64,000 bases of DNA from Desulfatiglans anilini DSM 4660 (lineage in GTDB: Bacteria; Desulfobacterota; DSM-4660; Desulfatiglandales; Desulfatiglandaceae): contig NZ_AULM01000002.1 in NCBI RefSeq assembly GCF_000422285.1, forward strand, positions 326,190 through 390,189. Direction: 5' to 3'. This document shows positions 16,236-25,275 of the stretch, piece after piece. The first letter of the stretch is position 1, and each line of letters starts with the position of its first letter. The position numbers and the translations under genes were made by a program. The notes beneath the pieces were generated by a model, which worked only from the letters and a program-made list of their open reading frames with translations, searched no databases and was not told the origin of the DNA.

Positions 16236-16316
16236 GAGCGGCGGATGCGGCCCCCCGCCTGAAACCCGCTCGGGCGTCTTGTCCGCCCCGGCCGGCCGGG
16301 GGTGAGGAGTGAGGTC

Positions 16317-16646
16317 ATGATGAAGCGGAAACCGGGGGATGTCATCCTCGTCTATTACCAGGATGCCCCCGCCATTTACGCCCGCATCGAGGCGATCGAA
16401 CCCGATGTGAAGCCGGGGTGGTGCCAGGTGACGCTCCTTTTCCTGAGTGTGCCGAGCCAGGTCGTCCGGTGGATCCTGCGCGAGTCTTACGTGGACGGCG
16501 AGTCTTTCACCATGGGAGGCCAGGCTGTCCGCCTCGAAGAGGTCAGGGCAACGCCGCCGGCGACGGCGCCGGAGGGCCCGCCGGCCGAAAACGGGGAAGG
16601 GCGGAAGGGTGCCGCCCGCGTCATTCCTTTCAAGAAACCCTCCTGA
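16317..16646 (+). CDS. Hypothetical protein (109 aa)
   Basis: The frame opens at 16302, but the paired ATGs at 16317/16320 follow GGAGTGAGG and begin a coherent protein (MMKRKPGDVILVYYQDAP). It looks like a small beta-rich domain (PAIYARIEAIEPDVKPGWCQVTLLFLSVP) with a proline/alanine-rich tail ending PFKKPS. I do not recognise a named family. It lies between fmdB and the small membrane protein, likely in the same transcript. Confidence 0.7.
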   Translation: MMKRKPGDVILVYYQDAPAIYARIEAIEPDVKPGWCQVTLLFLSVPSQVVRWILRESYVDGESFTMGGQAVRLEEVRATPPATAPEGPPAENGEGRKGAARVIPFKKPS

Positions 16647-16732
16647 TTGAAAGGAGGCGCTATGCCCGGGGGCCGAGTCCGCAGGGGAGGCTGCCCCGGC
16701 GTGTTCACGGGTGGAGAACGGAGCTGCGAAAC

Positions 16733-16915
16733 ATGGGAAAATGGGAGATGTTCATCATTCGGCTCGTGCTGGCCGTGGGGATCGCGATCCTCATCGGCCG
16801 ATTCTTCTTGCAGGGCCGTTCGTTCTGGTGGACGCTGCTGCTGGCGGTTGTCCTGCTGGGGTTGGCCTATTTACAGGAGTATTTCAGGTTGCGCGACAGA
16901 AGGGGGAACCCATGA
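16733..16915 (+). CDS. Small membrane protein (60 aa)
   Basis: MGKWEMFIIRLVLAVGIAILIG followed by LLLAVVLLGLAYLQEYFRLRD: two hydrophobic stretches separated by a short GRSFWW turn, so a likely two-helix membrane protein. Its stop overlaps the ppdK ATG (ATGA at 16912-16915), which argues for a real coupled gene. Longer upstream frames have no support. Function unknown. Confidence 0.65.
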   Translation: MGKWEMFIIRLVLAVGIAILIGRFFLQGRSFWWTLLLAVVLLGLAYLQEYFRLRDRRGNP

Positions 16916-19707
16916 CCACGAAAAAGTTCGTCTATGCATTTGAGGCGGGGGACAGCAAGAACAAGAAACTCCTGGGGGGCAAAGGGGCCAATCTCTGCGA
17001 CATGACGCAGATCGGGCTTCCGGTTCCGCCGGGGTTCGTCATCACCACCGAGGCGTGCCTGGCTTACCTGGCCCAGAAGAAGAAGGGGCTCGACGCGGAG
17101 CTGATGGGGCAGATCAAAGGGGCGATGGCGGACCTCGAACAGAAGACCGGCAAACGCTTCGGGGATCCGAAGAACCCGCTGCTGGTCTCCGTTCGCTCCG
17201 GTGCGGCCATCTCCATGCCCGGGATGATGGACACCATCCTGAACCTCGGATTGAACGAGGAGACGCTGCCCGGGCTCATCGAGCAGACGCAGAACGAACG
17301 GTTCGTCTACGACGCCTACCGGCGCGTGATCCAGTTGTTCAGCTCGGTCGGGCTGGGGCTCGGCGACGAGCTCTTCGACGAGATCTTCGAGGCGGTCAAG
17401 AAGAAGTACAAGGCGGCCCAGGACATCGATCTGGATGCCGAGGGCCTGCGGGAGATCTGCGGCCGTTTTCTGCACGCCGTGCAGGAAAAGACGGGCGCAC
17501 CGTTTCCGCAGGACCCCTATGTGCAGCTCGAGATGGCCGTCGAGGCCGTCTTCCGCTCCTGGATGGGGAAGCGCGCCGTCGACTACCGCAGGGAGTTCGG
17601 GATCACCAATGAGATGGCCAACGGGACGGCGGTGAACATCTGCACCATGGTCTTCGGAAACATGGGCAACGACTGCGCGACCGGTGTGGCCTTCACGCGG
17701 AACCCCGCCACCGGTGAGAACCGCCTCTACGGCGAGTACATGCTGAACGCGCAGGGGGAGGACGTCGTCGCGGGCATCCGCACCCCGAAGCCGATCCGGG
17801 AGCTGCGCCGCGAGATGCCCGAGGTCTACCAGGAGCTGGAGAAGCTCCGGCACACCCTGGAGAAGCGCTACCGCGAGGTGCAGGACTTCGAGTTCACGAT
17901 CGAGAAGAACAAGCTCTACTGCCTCCAGACCCGGAACGGAAAGATGAACGCGGCGGCCTTCATCAAGACCTCCATCGACATGGTGAACGAGGGGCTCATC
18001 ACCGAAGACCAGGCGATTCTGCGCATCAAACCGGACATGCTGGCCCAGCTTCTCTATCCGCGGCTGGACCCCGAAGCGAAGGTGGACGTGCTGGCGACCG
18101 GCCTGCCCGCCTCTCCCGGCGCCGCTTGGGGCAAGATCGTCTTCGACGCCGACCGGGCCGAGAGCAAGGCCAAGCTGGGCGAGAAGGTCATCCTGGTCCG
18201 CGAGGAGACCAAACCCGACGACATCCACGGCTTCTTCGCCGCCCAGGGGATCCTGACGAGCCGCGGCGGCAAGACCAGCCACGCGGCCGTGGTCGCCCGC
18301 GCCATGGGCAAACCGTGCGTCTCGGGCTGCGAGACCATGGTGATCAACTACGCCGCGCGCGAGGCCGTGCTCGCCGGAGTCCCGCTGCGGGAAGGCGATG
18401 TGCTCACGATCGACGGGACGACCGGAAACGTCTTCCAGGGAAGGGTCCCCACGATCGAACCGGAGTTCGTCGAGGATCTGCTCGTACTGCTCGAATGGGC
18501 GGACGAGATCAGCGAGCTGGAGGTGATGGCGAACGCCGACACGCCCGAGGCGGTCAAGAAGGCCAAGAAGTACGGCGCGATGGGCATCGGCCTGTGCCGG
18601 ACGGAGCGGATGTTCAACCAGCCGGACCGTCTGCCGATCGTCCAGGAGATGATCCTGGCTGAGACCACCGACGAGCGGCAGGCTTCGATCAACCGTCTGC
18701 TGCCTATCCAGCGCGAGGATTTCAAGGAGATCTTCCGCATCATGAACGGCTATCCGGTGACGATCCGTCTGCTGGACCCGCCGATCCACGAGTTCCTGCC
18801 CTCCGCCGACGAGCTGATCCAGGAGATCACCCACCTCCGCGAGCTGCGCAAGACCATCGAGGGGATGGCGACCCTCCCGGACACCCTCAAGATGCTGGAT
18901 CCGCAGCTGCACGAACGGTATTCGGCCAACCTCGAGGCGATCACGCTCGGCCTGGAGGAGCTCAAGAACAAACACCTGGCGGAGACCCTGATCGACAACA
19001 AGGAGGTGATCCTGAGGAAAGTGCGCGCCCTGGCCGAGACGAACCCGATGCTCGGTCACCGCGGCGTCCGCCTGGGGATCACCTACCCGGAGATCTACGC
19101 CATGCAGATCCGGGCGATCCTCGAGGCCGCCGCCGAGCACATCAAGACCGGCGGGCGGATCAGCCCCGAGATCATGGTCCCGCAGGTCTGCACGCTCGAG
19201 GAGCTCAAGTGGGTGCACCGCTACGTGAGCCAGATCCACAAGGAGGTGGAGAAGAAGTTCAAGATCAATGTGCCGTTCCACTTCGGCACCATGATCGAGG
19301 TGGTGCGGGCCTGCATGCGCGCCGGGCGGATCGCGGAGCTGGCGGAGTTCATGTCCTTCGGAACCAACGATTTGACCCAGGCGACCTTTTCCTTCTCGCG
19401 GGAGGACGCCGAGAACAAGTTCCTGCCGCTTTACAAGCAGCACGAGATCCTGCAGCACAACCCGTTCGAGGTCCTGGACATCAAGGGCGTCGGCCGGCTG
19501 ATGATGATCACGATCGAGTGGGCCCGCAAGACCCGCCCCGACATGAAGGTCGGCATCTGCGGAGAGCAGGGCGGGCATCCGGACGCCATCCGCTTCTGCC
19601 ACTACATCAAGATGACCTACGTGTCGTGCTCCCCGCCCCGGGTCCCCATCGCCCGGCTGGCCGCGGCGCATGCCAAACTGACGGAGGCGGAGTTCAGCGT
19701 GGTGTAG
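16912..19707 (+). CDS. ppdK: Pyruvate, phosphate dikinase
   Basis: A 931-residue PPDK, full family length. It interconverts pyruvate + ATP + Pi with PEP + AMP + PPi. Seen in order: the N-terminal nucleotide-binding domain (FEAGDSKNKKLLGGKGANLCDMT at about 6-28, then SVRSGAAISMPGMMDTILNLG), the phospho-histidine domain with GGKTSHAAVVARAMGKPCVSG near residues 450-470, and the C-terminal PEP/pyruvate TIM barrel (GIGLCRTERMF, GTNDLTQATFSFSREDAE). The ATG at 16912 has AGGGGG upstream; a longer in-frame extension is not needed. It probably serves gluconeogenic PEP formation or PPi-linked glycolysis in this anaerobe. A strong hairpin follows. Confidence 0.96.
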   Translation: MTTKKFVYAFEAGDSKNKKLLGGKGANLCDMTQIGLPVPPGFVITTEACLAYLAQKKKGLDAELMGQIKGAMADLEQKTGKRFGDPKNPLLVSVRSGAAISMPGMMDTILNLGLNEETLPGLIEQTQNERFVYDAYRRVIQLFSSVGLGLGDELFDEIFEAVKKKYKAAQDIDLDAEGLREICGRFLHAVQEKTGAPFPQDPYVQLEMAVEAVFRSWMGKRAVDYRREFGITNEMANGTAVNICTMVFGNMGNDCATGVAFTRNPATGENRLYGEYMLNAQGEDVVAGIRTPKPIRELRREMPEVYQELEKLRHTLEKRYREVQDFEFTIEKNKLYCLQTRNGKMNAAAFIKTSIDMVNEGLITEDQAILRIKPDMLAQLLYPRLDPEAKVDVLATGLPASPGAAWGKIVFDADRAESKAKLGEKVILVREETKPDDIHGFFAAQGILTSRGGKTSHAAVVARAMGKPCVSGCETMVINYAAREAVLAGVPLREGDVLTIDGTTGNVFQGRVPTIEPEFVEDLLVLLEWADEISELEVMANADTPEAVKKAKKYGAMGIGLCRTERMFNQPDRLPIVQEMILAETTDERQASINRLLPIQREDFKEIFRIMNGYPVTIRLLDPPIHEFLPSADELIQEITHLRELRKTIEGMATLPDTLKMLDPQLHERYSANLEAITLGLEELKNKHLAETLIDNKEVILRKVRALAETNPMLGHRGVRLGITYPEIYAMQIRAILEAAAEHIKTGGRISPEIMVPQVCTLEELKWVHRYVSQIHKEVEKKFKINVPFHFGTMIEVVRACMRAGRIAELAEFMSFGTNDLTQATFSFSREDAENKFLPLYKQHEILQHNPFEVLDIKGVGRLMMITIEWARKTRPDMKVGICGEQGGHPDAIRFCHYIKMTYVSCSPPRVPIARLAAAHAKLTEAEFSVV

Positions 19708-19740
19708 CCCCGCCGGAATCCGCTCGAAGGCGACAGGAAA

Positions 19741-19788
19741 AGGCCGGAGGTTCTTCCCCTGCTCGATCAGGGGAAGGGCCTCCGGCCT
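19741..19788. terminator. Long hairpin after ppdK, likely bidirectional terminator
   Basis: AGGCCGGAGG (19741-19750) pairs with CCTCCGGCCT (19779-19788), and TTCCCCTG (19754-19761) pairs with CAGGGGAA (19768-19775), giving a nearly continuous stem with a six-base loop. It lies between convergent ppdK and the acyltransferase gene. A CTTGCTT follows rather than a U run. Confidence 0.7.
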
Positions 19789-19903
19789 CTTGCTTCCGAT
19801 CCGGCTCCTTTGGCGCAGACCGCCTCTTTACCGTCGTTCCGGGCGGAACGGGAATCCCGCTTCGGGCGGTGGGATCCCGGGGGGGCCTGTTCACCCCGGC
19901 GGG

Positions 19904-22462
19904 TCAGTAAGCATAGTGGAAAAGGTCGTAGATCCGCTGGGCAAGCCGGTGGAGATCCCGCTCGTCTTCCGGGAAGGAAGGCGCCGAATCGTCCAGGGAC
20001 TTGAGGATGTGCTGGTCGATCAGCTGCGCCGCGTTCTTGAAGGTGACCTGCGAGAGGGCCTCCAGGTTGCGGATGATGCCGAGCTTGTGGTAGCGCAGTC
20101 CGAGGTTTTTCATCCGCTTGAGGGCGTCCCCCTTCTGACGGCGTTCGCCTTCGTCCCGGAGCGCTGCGCGCACGGCGACCCAGTAGGCCTCGAGGAACGT
20201 GCGGGCGAACCCCGCCCAGATGCGGAGCATCTCGATCCCCTCCGCCCTGACGCGGTATCCCTCCGATTCCCGCTCATAGAAGATCAGCCGCTTTTCCTGG
20301 AAATAATCCAGCCCCGAGGCCACGGCCGCGACATCGTCGTGCGTCTCCTCGAAGATGAATTCATATTGGAAGAGCCTTCTCAGAAAGCGGTAATCCTCCA
20401 GGACCCCTTGGTGGGTCTTGATCTCTTCGGGCCGGCTGATGAGGGAGACGCCCACGAAGGCGTGCGAGATGAACCAGTGGATGATGCTGTTCTTGTAGTA
20501 TTCGAGTTCGAGCTCCCGCTCCTTTTCGATGAAGTAGAAGGTCTCCTCCCCGGAGACGTCCTCCAGCTGGTTCACCACCTTCCAGCCGATCAGCAGGTTC
20601 AGGGTCTCCTCCACCGCCTCGTCGAAGGATGACAGGCTGCCGGCGACGGGGACCTTCTGCCCGCCGAGGAACTCCAGGAACTCCCCGGCGGTGGCCTTCA
20701 GTTGGCTCAGGAGGAAACCGTGCCGGTGCCCGGTGAGCAGCGCGGCGGCTATGAGCGCCAGCGGGGTGGCCAGCGTCACGTGGTTGATGGCCTGGATCAG
20801 ATGGGAGGCCAGCCGCCGGTGGTCGCCCGGTTCGAGCTCCCGCCCGGAGGCGCGGATGTAGTCGCTGAGAGAGATGGGCTGTCCGAAGCGGATGTAGATC
20901 TTGCCGTACTTGCGTTTGAGGAAGCGCCGGGCCTTCAGGATCTGGAAAAAGCTCTCCCGCTCCTTTTCCCCCCCGCTCAATTCCTTCAGATAGGCCTTCT
21001 CTTCGAGGATCCGGTCGTAGCTGATCGAGGCCGGGACGAACAGCAGGTCTTCACAGAAGCCCTCCTGGTAGGCCTCGAGCAGGATCGACAGGAAGCCGAT
21101 CTTGGGGATGATCAGCTTGCCGCTGCGGCTTCGTCCCCCTTCGATGAAGAACTCCAGCGGGTAGCCTTCCTTCAGCAGGGCCTTGATGTACCGGGCGAAG
21201 ATGGTCGCGTAGAGGCGCGCCCCCTTGAAGGTCCTGCGTATGAAAAAGGCCCCGGACTTCCGGAACATGTGCCCCATGGGCCAGAAGGCCAGGTTCTGCC
21301 CCGCGGCGACCCGGGGGATGTGCATGTTGTAATCGTAGAGGATGTAGTTGAGCACGAGGTAATCGACGTGGCTCTTGTGGGAGGGGATGTAGATGAGCGG
21401 GCCCTGGCCGGCGGCCTTTCTCACCCTGGCGAGCTCGTTCGGCTCGACTTCGATCCCCTCGTAGATCTTCTTCCACAGCCAGCTCAGCGTCAGGTGGAAA
21501 AACTGGATGTAGGCGCTGTTGTAGTCGGCCGCGATCTCCTCGTAGTGGGCGGCCGCCTTTTTCTTGACCTGTTTCACGGCCCTGGGGTTCCCCTTCGCGC
21601 TGTGCTCGATCAGCTGCATGACCTTCGGGTCCCGCAGGACGATCTCCTTCAGCTGCTGGTGCGATTTCATGATGGGGCCGAGGATGACCCGCTTCTGCTG
21701 GTCGATGCGGTTGATCATCTCCTGCCGGATCTCCGCGGCCGCTGCCTCGGGGGAGAGGTCGGCCGCGCTCGCGGCGAGGTATTCCTGCAGATTCAGCGGC
21801 TGCCCGAAGTCGATGAAGGCCCGGCGGTGGTAGCGGAAGAAGAGGACGATCTTGCGGATGATCCCGGGGTTTTCCTTGAAACCGAAGAAGATGTCCAGGA
21901 TGCCGGGGTGCTCCTTTTCCGGGGCCTTCTTGTAAAGGATGAGCTGCGGGATCATGAAGATGGGGCGGTCCATGGTCTTCTGGGTCTCGATCAGCAGCTG
22001 CATCGGGTCCTTTTCGGCGTGGATGAACTGCCGCCGGAACCGCTTGGGGCTCAGCAGCGGGAGGAGGGCCGTGTCCCCCGAGAGGATCGCGTCCCGGAAA
22101 AAGGCGCTTTCGTAAGGGTCGGCAAACTTGCCGTTCTTGAAGAAGTGCCCGACTTGAAAGCGGAGCCAGCGGAAAAGCTGCCGAAGCGGAAGCAGCAGGA
22201 CCATGTTGAGATCGAAGGCGATCTTGGGGTAGGGCAGGCGGCTTCTCAGGAAGCGGTAATGATAGAGGAGATATTCGAGTCTGCCGCGGTACTTGATGGC
22301 GTAGACCACGGTCCCGTCGCGGTTCATCTGCCTGAGCTCTTCGGTCATGTTCTCGTCGAAGCGCACGTGGCGGAAGAGCCGATAGAGCAGCCAGCTCAGG
22401 AAGAAACCGGGCTTGTAATCCAGGACGAAGGGGAAAAAAGGCCCTTTCTGCTTCTGATTCAT
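19904..22462 (-). CDS. Glycerol-3-phosphate 1-O-acyltransferase (PlsB-like)
   Basis: An 852-residue membrane-associated acyltransferase. The catalytic HxxxxD motif is HKSHVD (about residue 363), followed by PLSB blocks NLAFWPMGHMFRKSGAFFIRRTF and FFIEGGRSRSGKL. This is the PlsB/glycerone-phosphate acyltransferase layout, which adds the first acyl chain of phospholipids. The N-terminus contains a short hydrophobic stretch (GFFLSWLLYRLF). The ATG at 22462 is used; the TTG at 22486 merely overlaps the upstream stop. Upstream in the same direction is the UPF0210 gene. DHAP as alternative substrate cannot be excluded. Confidence 0.86.
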   Translation of the reverse strand: MNQKQKGPFFPFVLDYKPGFFLSWLLYRLFRHVRFDENMTEELRQMNRDGTVVYAIKYRGRLEYLLYHYRFLRSRLPYPKIAFDLNMVLLLPLRQLFRWLRFQVGHFFKNGKFADPYESAFFRDAILSGDTALLPLLSPKRFRRQFIHAEKDPMQLLIETQKTMDRPIFMIPQLILYKKAPEKEHPGILDIFFGFKENPGIIRKIVLFFRYHRRAFIDFGQPLNLQEYLAASAADLSPEAAAAEIRQEMINRIDQQKRVILGPIMKSHQQLKEIVLRDPKVMQLIEHSAKGNPRAVKQVKKKAAAHYEEIAADYNSAYIQFFHLTLSWLWKKIYEGIEVEPNELARVRKAAGQGPLIYIPSHKSHVDYLVLNYILYDYNMHIPRVAAGQNLAFWPMGHMFRKSGAFFIRRTFKGARLYATIFARYIKALLKEGYPLEFFIEGGRSRSGKLIIPKIGFLSILLEAYQEGFCEDLLFVPASISYDRILEEKAYLKELSGGEKERESFFQILKARRFLKRKYGKIYIRFGQPISLSDYIRASGRELEPGDHRRLASHLIQAINHVTLATPLALIAAALLTGHRHGFLLSQLKATAGEFLEFLGGQKVPVAGSLSSFDEAVEETLNLLIGWKVVNQLEDVSGEETFYFIEKERELELEYYKNSIIHWFISHAFVGVSLISRPEEIKTHQGVLEDYRFLRRLFQYEFIFEETHDDVAAVASGLDYFQEKRLIFYERESEGYRVRAEGIEMLRIWAGFARTFLEAYWVAVRAALRDEGERRQKGDALKRMKNLGLRYHKLGIIRNLEALSQVTFKNAAQLIDQHILKSLDDSAPSFPEDERDLHRLAQRIYDLFHYAY

Positions 22463-22482
22463 GAGATGCTCACCTTTCCGTG

Positions 22483-23856
22483 TCAATTCACGAGGCTTTG
22501 CGTGGGCGCCGGGATCCTGCCGCCCAGGCGGATGAAGGTGGGGTCTCCATTGGCGCCGTTGACCGGCATGATGGTGGCCTCCCCCAGCAGCCCCCCGAAG
22601 AACGCCTTTTCCCCGGCCCGCTTCCCGGGCACCGGGATGAGGCGGGCGGCGGTGGTCTTCTTGTTGACGACGCCGATCGCCATCTCGTCGGCGATGATCG
22701 CGGCAAGCGTTTCGGCCGATACATCCCCCGGCACGGCGACCATGTCGAGCCCCACCGAACAGACGCTCGTCATGGCCTCGAGTTTTTCGAGGCTCAGGAG
22801 GCCGCTGCGCGCGGCCTCGGCGATGTTGCTGTCCTCGCTGACCGGGATGAAGGCGCCGCTCAGCCCCCCCACATAGGAGCTCGCGAAGGCCCCGCCCTTT
22901 TTCACGGCGTCGTTCAGAAGCGCCAGCAGGGCCGTCGAGCCAGGCACCCCGATGGCCTGCAGCCCGAGGCTCTGGAAGATCTCCCCGACGCTGTCGCCCA
23001 CGTCGGGGGTCGGGGCGAGGGAGAGGTCCACCACGCCGAACGGGACCCCCAGCCGCTCGGCCACCTCACGCCCGATCAGTTCGCCGGCCCGCGTGACCTT
23101 GAAGGCGGTCCGCTTGATCAGCTCCGAAAGCCTTCCGAGGTCGAGGCTGGGCTCCACCGCGCGGGCGCGGTCGATGGCGCGTTTGACGACGCCCGGTCCG
23201 CTCACGCCGATGTTGATGACGGCGTCCGGCTCCCCGACACCGAGATAGGCGCCGGCCATGAAGGGGATGTCCTGCGGGATGTTGGCGAAGACGCACAGCT
23301 TGGCGCAGGCGATGCCGTCCGCCCCGGCCGAGGCCGCTGCCGCGGCCTTGATCGTGCGCCCCATGAGGTAGACCGCGTCCATGTTGATGCCCGCCCGCGT
23401 CGAGGCCACGTTCACGGAGGCGCAGAGGCGCTCCGTGCGGGAAAGGGCCTCCGGGAGGCTCTCGATCAGGGCCCGGTCGCCCCTCGAAAACCCCTTTTCG
23501 ACGAGGGCGCTGAACCCGCCGATGAAGTCCACGCCGACCTCCCGGGCGGTCCGGTCGAGGGCCTCCGCGATCCGCACGAAGCCGGGCGCGGAAAAAGGGG
23601 CGCCCGCCACGGCGAGGGGGCTGACCGCGATCCGCTTGTTCACGACCGGGATCCCGTATTTCTCGCCGACCTCGGCGCAGACCTGCACCAGGGGGGCCGC
23701 CAGGCCTAAAATCTTCTCCCGAATCCGCGCCATGAACCGGTCCGGATCGTCGCTGGCGCAGTCGAACAGGCTGATGCCGAGGGTCACCGTGCGCACGTCC
23801 AGGTGCTCCACCTTGAGCATCTCCAGCGTGGCCAATATATCCTGGTCATTGATCAT
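22483..23856 (-). CDS. UPF0210 / PFL-family protein (DUF711)
   Basis: A 457-residue protein of the UPF0210 family, with the characteristic VRTVTLGISLFDC, GIPVVNKRIAVSP, DFIGGFSALVEKG, SVNVASTRAGINMDAV and GLDMVAVPGDVSAETLAAIIADE. The fold is pyruvate-formate-lyase-like, but no glycyl-radical activity is established. In many bacteria UPF0210 is next to an ACT-domain UPF0237 protein, and here a double-ACT protein is encoded immediately upstream in the same direction. The pair is therefore probably a functional unit sensing an amino acid, role unknown. Confidence 0.88.
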   Translation of the reverse strand: MINDQDILATLEMLKVEHLDVRTVTLGISLFDCASDDPDRFMARIREKILGLAAPLVQVCAEVGEKYGIPVVNKRIAVSPLAVAGAPFSAPGFVRIAEALDRTAREVGVDFIGGFSALVEKGFSRGDRALIESLPEALSRTERLCASVNVASTRAGINMDAVYLMGRTIKAAAAASAGADGIACAKLCVFANIPQDIPFMAGAYLGVGEPDAVINIGVSGPGVVKRAIDRARAVEPSLDLGRLSELIKRTAFKVTRAGELIGREVAERLGVPFGVVDLSLAPTPDVGDSVGEIFQSLGLQAIGVPGSTALLALLNDAVKKGGAFASSYVGGLSGAFIPVSEDSNIAEAARSGLLSLEKLEAMTSVCSVGLDMVAVPGDVSAETLAAIIADEMAIGVVNKKTTAARLIPVPGKRAGEKAFFGGLLGEATIMPVNGANGDPTFIRLGGRIPAPTQSLVN

Positions 23857-23905
23857 GATCGGGTCTCTCCATCTTTAATCTTATAGGAGGCGGAGCGGCG
23901 CTCGC

Positions 23906-24460
23906 TCAGATGCGGTGCAGGGCGTCGAAGATGTTCCTGTGCTGCAGGCTGAGGGCGAGCCCCAGCTCCTCGGCCCGGGCGTGAAGCGCCTTGCGGAAGG
24001 CGGCCGGATCGGTGTACACGGGCACATCCACTTCGTAGATCATCGTGTTGCGCCGGGGATCCTCTCCGCCGCGGAAGATGGCCTTGAGGTTCACGATGTT
24101 GGCCCCGAAGGCCGCCATGACCTCGCTGATCCCGGCGATCAGACCGATGCGGTCCGCCCCCATGGTGGTGACGATGAAGGGCTGGCTGGCCGCCGGAGGG
24201 GCAGGGGGGACGCTCTTGTCGAGCGGCCTCGCGAAGGTGCTCAGCCCCATCGGTCGAAGGGCCCGGTCGAGGGCCGCCTCGATCCCGTCGAGGGCCGCCG
24301 CCTCGGGCAGGGAGACGATGACCACTCCTGCGAACTCCGTCTGGAGGATGGTCTGGCTGACATCTTCGATGTTGCAGCCGTTGTCGGAGAGGGTCCTCGA
24401 TATGGCCGCCATGATGCCGGGCCTGTCGGTGCCGAGCACCGAGATGATCGCCTTTTCCAT
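23906..24460 (-). CDS. Tandem ACT-domain protein (GcvR/UPF0237-like)
   Basis: A 184-residue protein with two ACT domains: residues about 3-75 (AIISVLGTDRPGIMAAISRTLSDNGCNIEDVSQ) and about 95-175 (FIVTTMGADRIGLIAGISEVMAAFGANIVNLKAIF). ACT domains bind amino acids to control enzymes or transcription; GcvR is the nearest known layout. The frame runs to 24613, but the ATG at 24460 has GGAGG about ten bases upstream and starts right at the first ACT strand. It sits directly upstream of the UPF0210 gene, the usual partner. Confidence 0.85.
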   Translation of the reverse strand: MEKAIISVLGTDRPGIMAAISRTLSDNGCNIEDVSQTILQTEFAGVVIVSLPEAAALDGIEAALDRALRPMGLSTFARPLDKSVPPAPPAASQPFIVTTMGADRIGLIAGISEVMAAFGANIVNLKAIFRGGEDPRRNTMIYEVDVPVYTDPAAFRKALHARAEELGLALSLQHRNIFDALHRI

Positions 24461-24678
24461 GGGGGGTCTGTTCCTCCGGCCGGGAAGAAGGTGTAGTGTT
24501 TCCAAAGACCGGTACACGCTATGCCGACCGTCCGAAAATGTCAATCCTGACGGTTCCGCAACGCGTTCGCGGGCCCTTCCCGGAAGGCGCTCATTGGACT
24601 GCCTTGTTGACAAACGAAGGCGTATGTTTAAGAATAAACTTAAACATACCGATGCGCACGCATCCCTTGGAGGGAGCC

Positions 24679-25176
24679 ATGTACAAACCCATGGTGATAT
24701 CCGGACTGACGGTCGACCCGGTGACCAACAGCCCGATTGTCATATTGAAAGAGATCGACGGCGAGGAGACCCTTCCGATCTGGATCGGGCTTCTGGAGGC
24801 TACGGCTATCGCCAGCGAGCTCGAAGGGATCAAGTTTTCCAGGCCCATGACCCATGACCTGTTCCGGAATCTCCTGGAGATGGTCGGGGTCAAGATCCAG
24901 AAGGTGGAGGTCTGCGACCTGAAAGACAATACGTACTTTGCCATGATCCATTTCTTGCATGAGGGCAAGGAGATGACCATCGACGCGCGGCCGAGCGATG
25001 CGCTGGCGGTTTCCCTGCGGGCCAAGGCGCCCATCTTCGTATCCGACGAGGTGATTCGGAAGTCGGGACAGATCGATCTCAAGGCGGAGGCGGAGGACAA
25101 GTCCGAAAAGGGCAAGAAGTGGCAGGAGATCCTCGAAGGATTGAACCCGGAGGACTTCGGCAAATACAAGATGTAG
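24679..25176 (+). CDS. Bifunctional nuclease family protein (DUF151)
   Basis: A 165-residue protein with the DUF151 core: VDPVTNSPIVILKEIDGEETLPIWIG, EATAIASELEGIKFSRPMTHDL, YFAMIHFLHEGKEMTIDARPSDALAVSLRAKAPIFV. Plant and archaeal members have reported DNase/RNase activity; the bacterial role is not settled. The true start is the ATG at 24679, preceded by GGAGGGAG; the open frame to 24496 lacks support. It is divergent from the ACT gene, so the 24461-24678 gap should contain promoters for both directions. Confidence 0.86.
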   Translation: MYKPMVISGLTVDPVTNSPIVILKEIDGEETLPIWIGLLEATAIASELEGIKFSRPMTHDLFRNLLEMVGVKIQKVEVCDLKDNTYFAMIHFLHEGKEMTIDARPSDALAVSLRAKAPIFVSDEVIRKSGQIDLKAEAEDKSEKGKKWQEILEGLNPEDFGKYKM

Positions 25177-25275
25177 CGGCGGCCTTCGCCGGTTCGGGAC
25201 CCCGCGGGTTCCCGCGAAATGAGCCCCTCCTGCGTCCCGGGGCCGAGGCATTCAATCGCTGCGAGGTCCGGCCCC

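Noticed and set aside
16867..19671. 934-residue antisense frame across ppdK
   Set aside because: A high-GC shadow of ppdK with no ribosome site or recognisable domain; arginine/histidine/leucine-rich throughout.
20702..22876. 724-residue rightward frame opposite the PlsB-like gene
   Set aside because: Composition typical of antisense translation (glutamate/valine/leucine), no motif.
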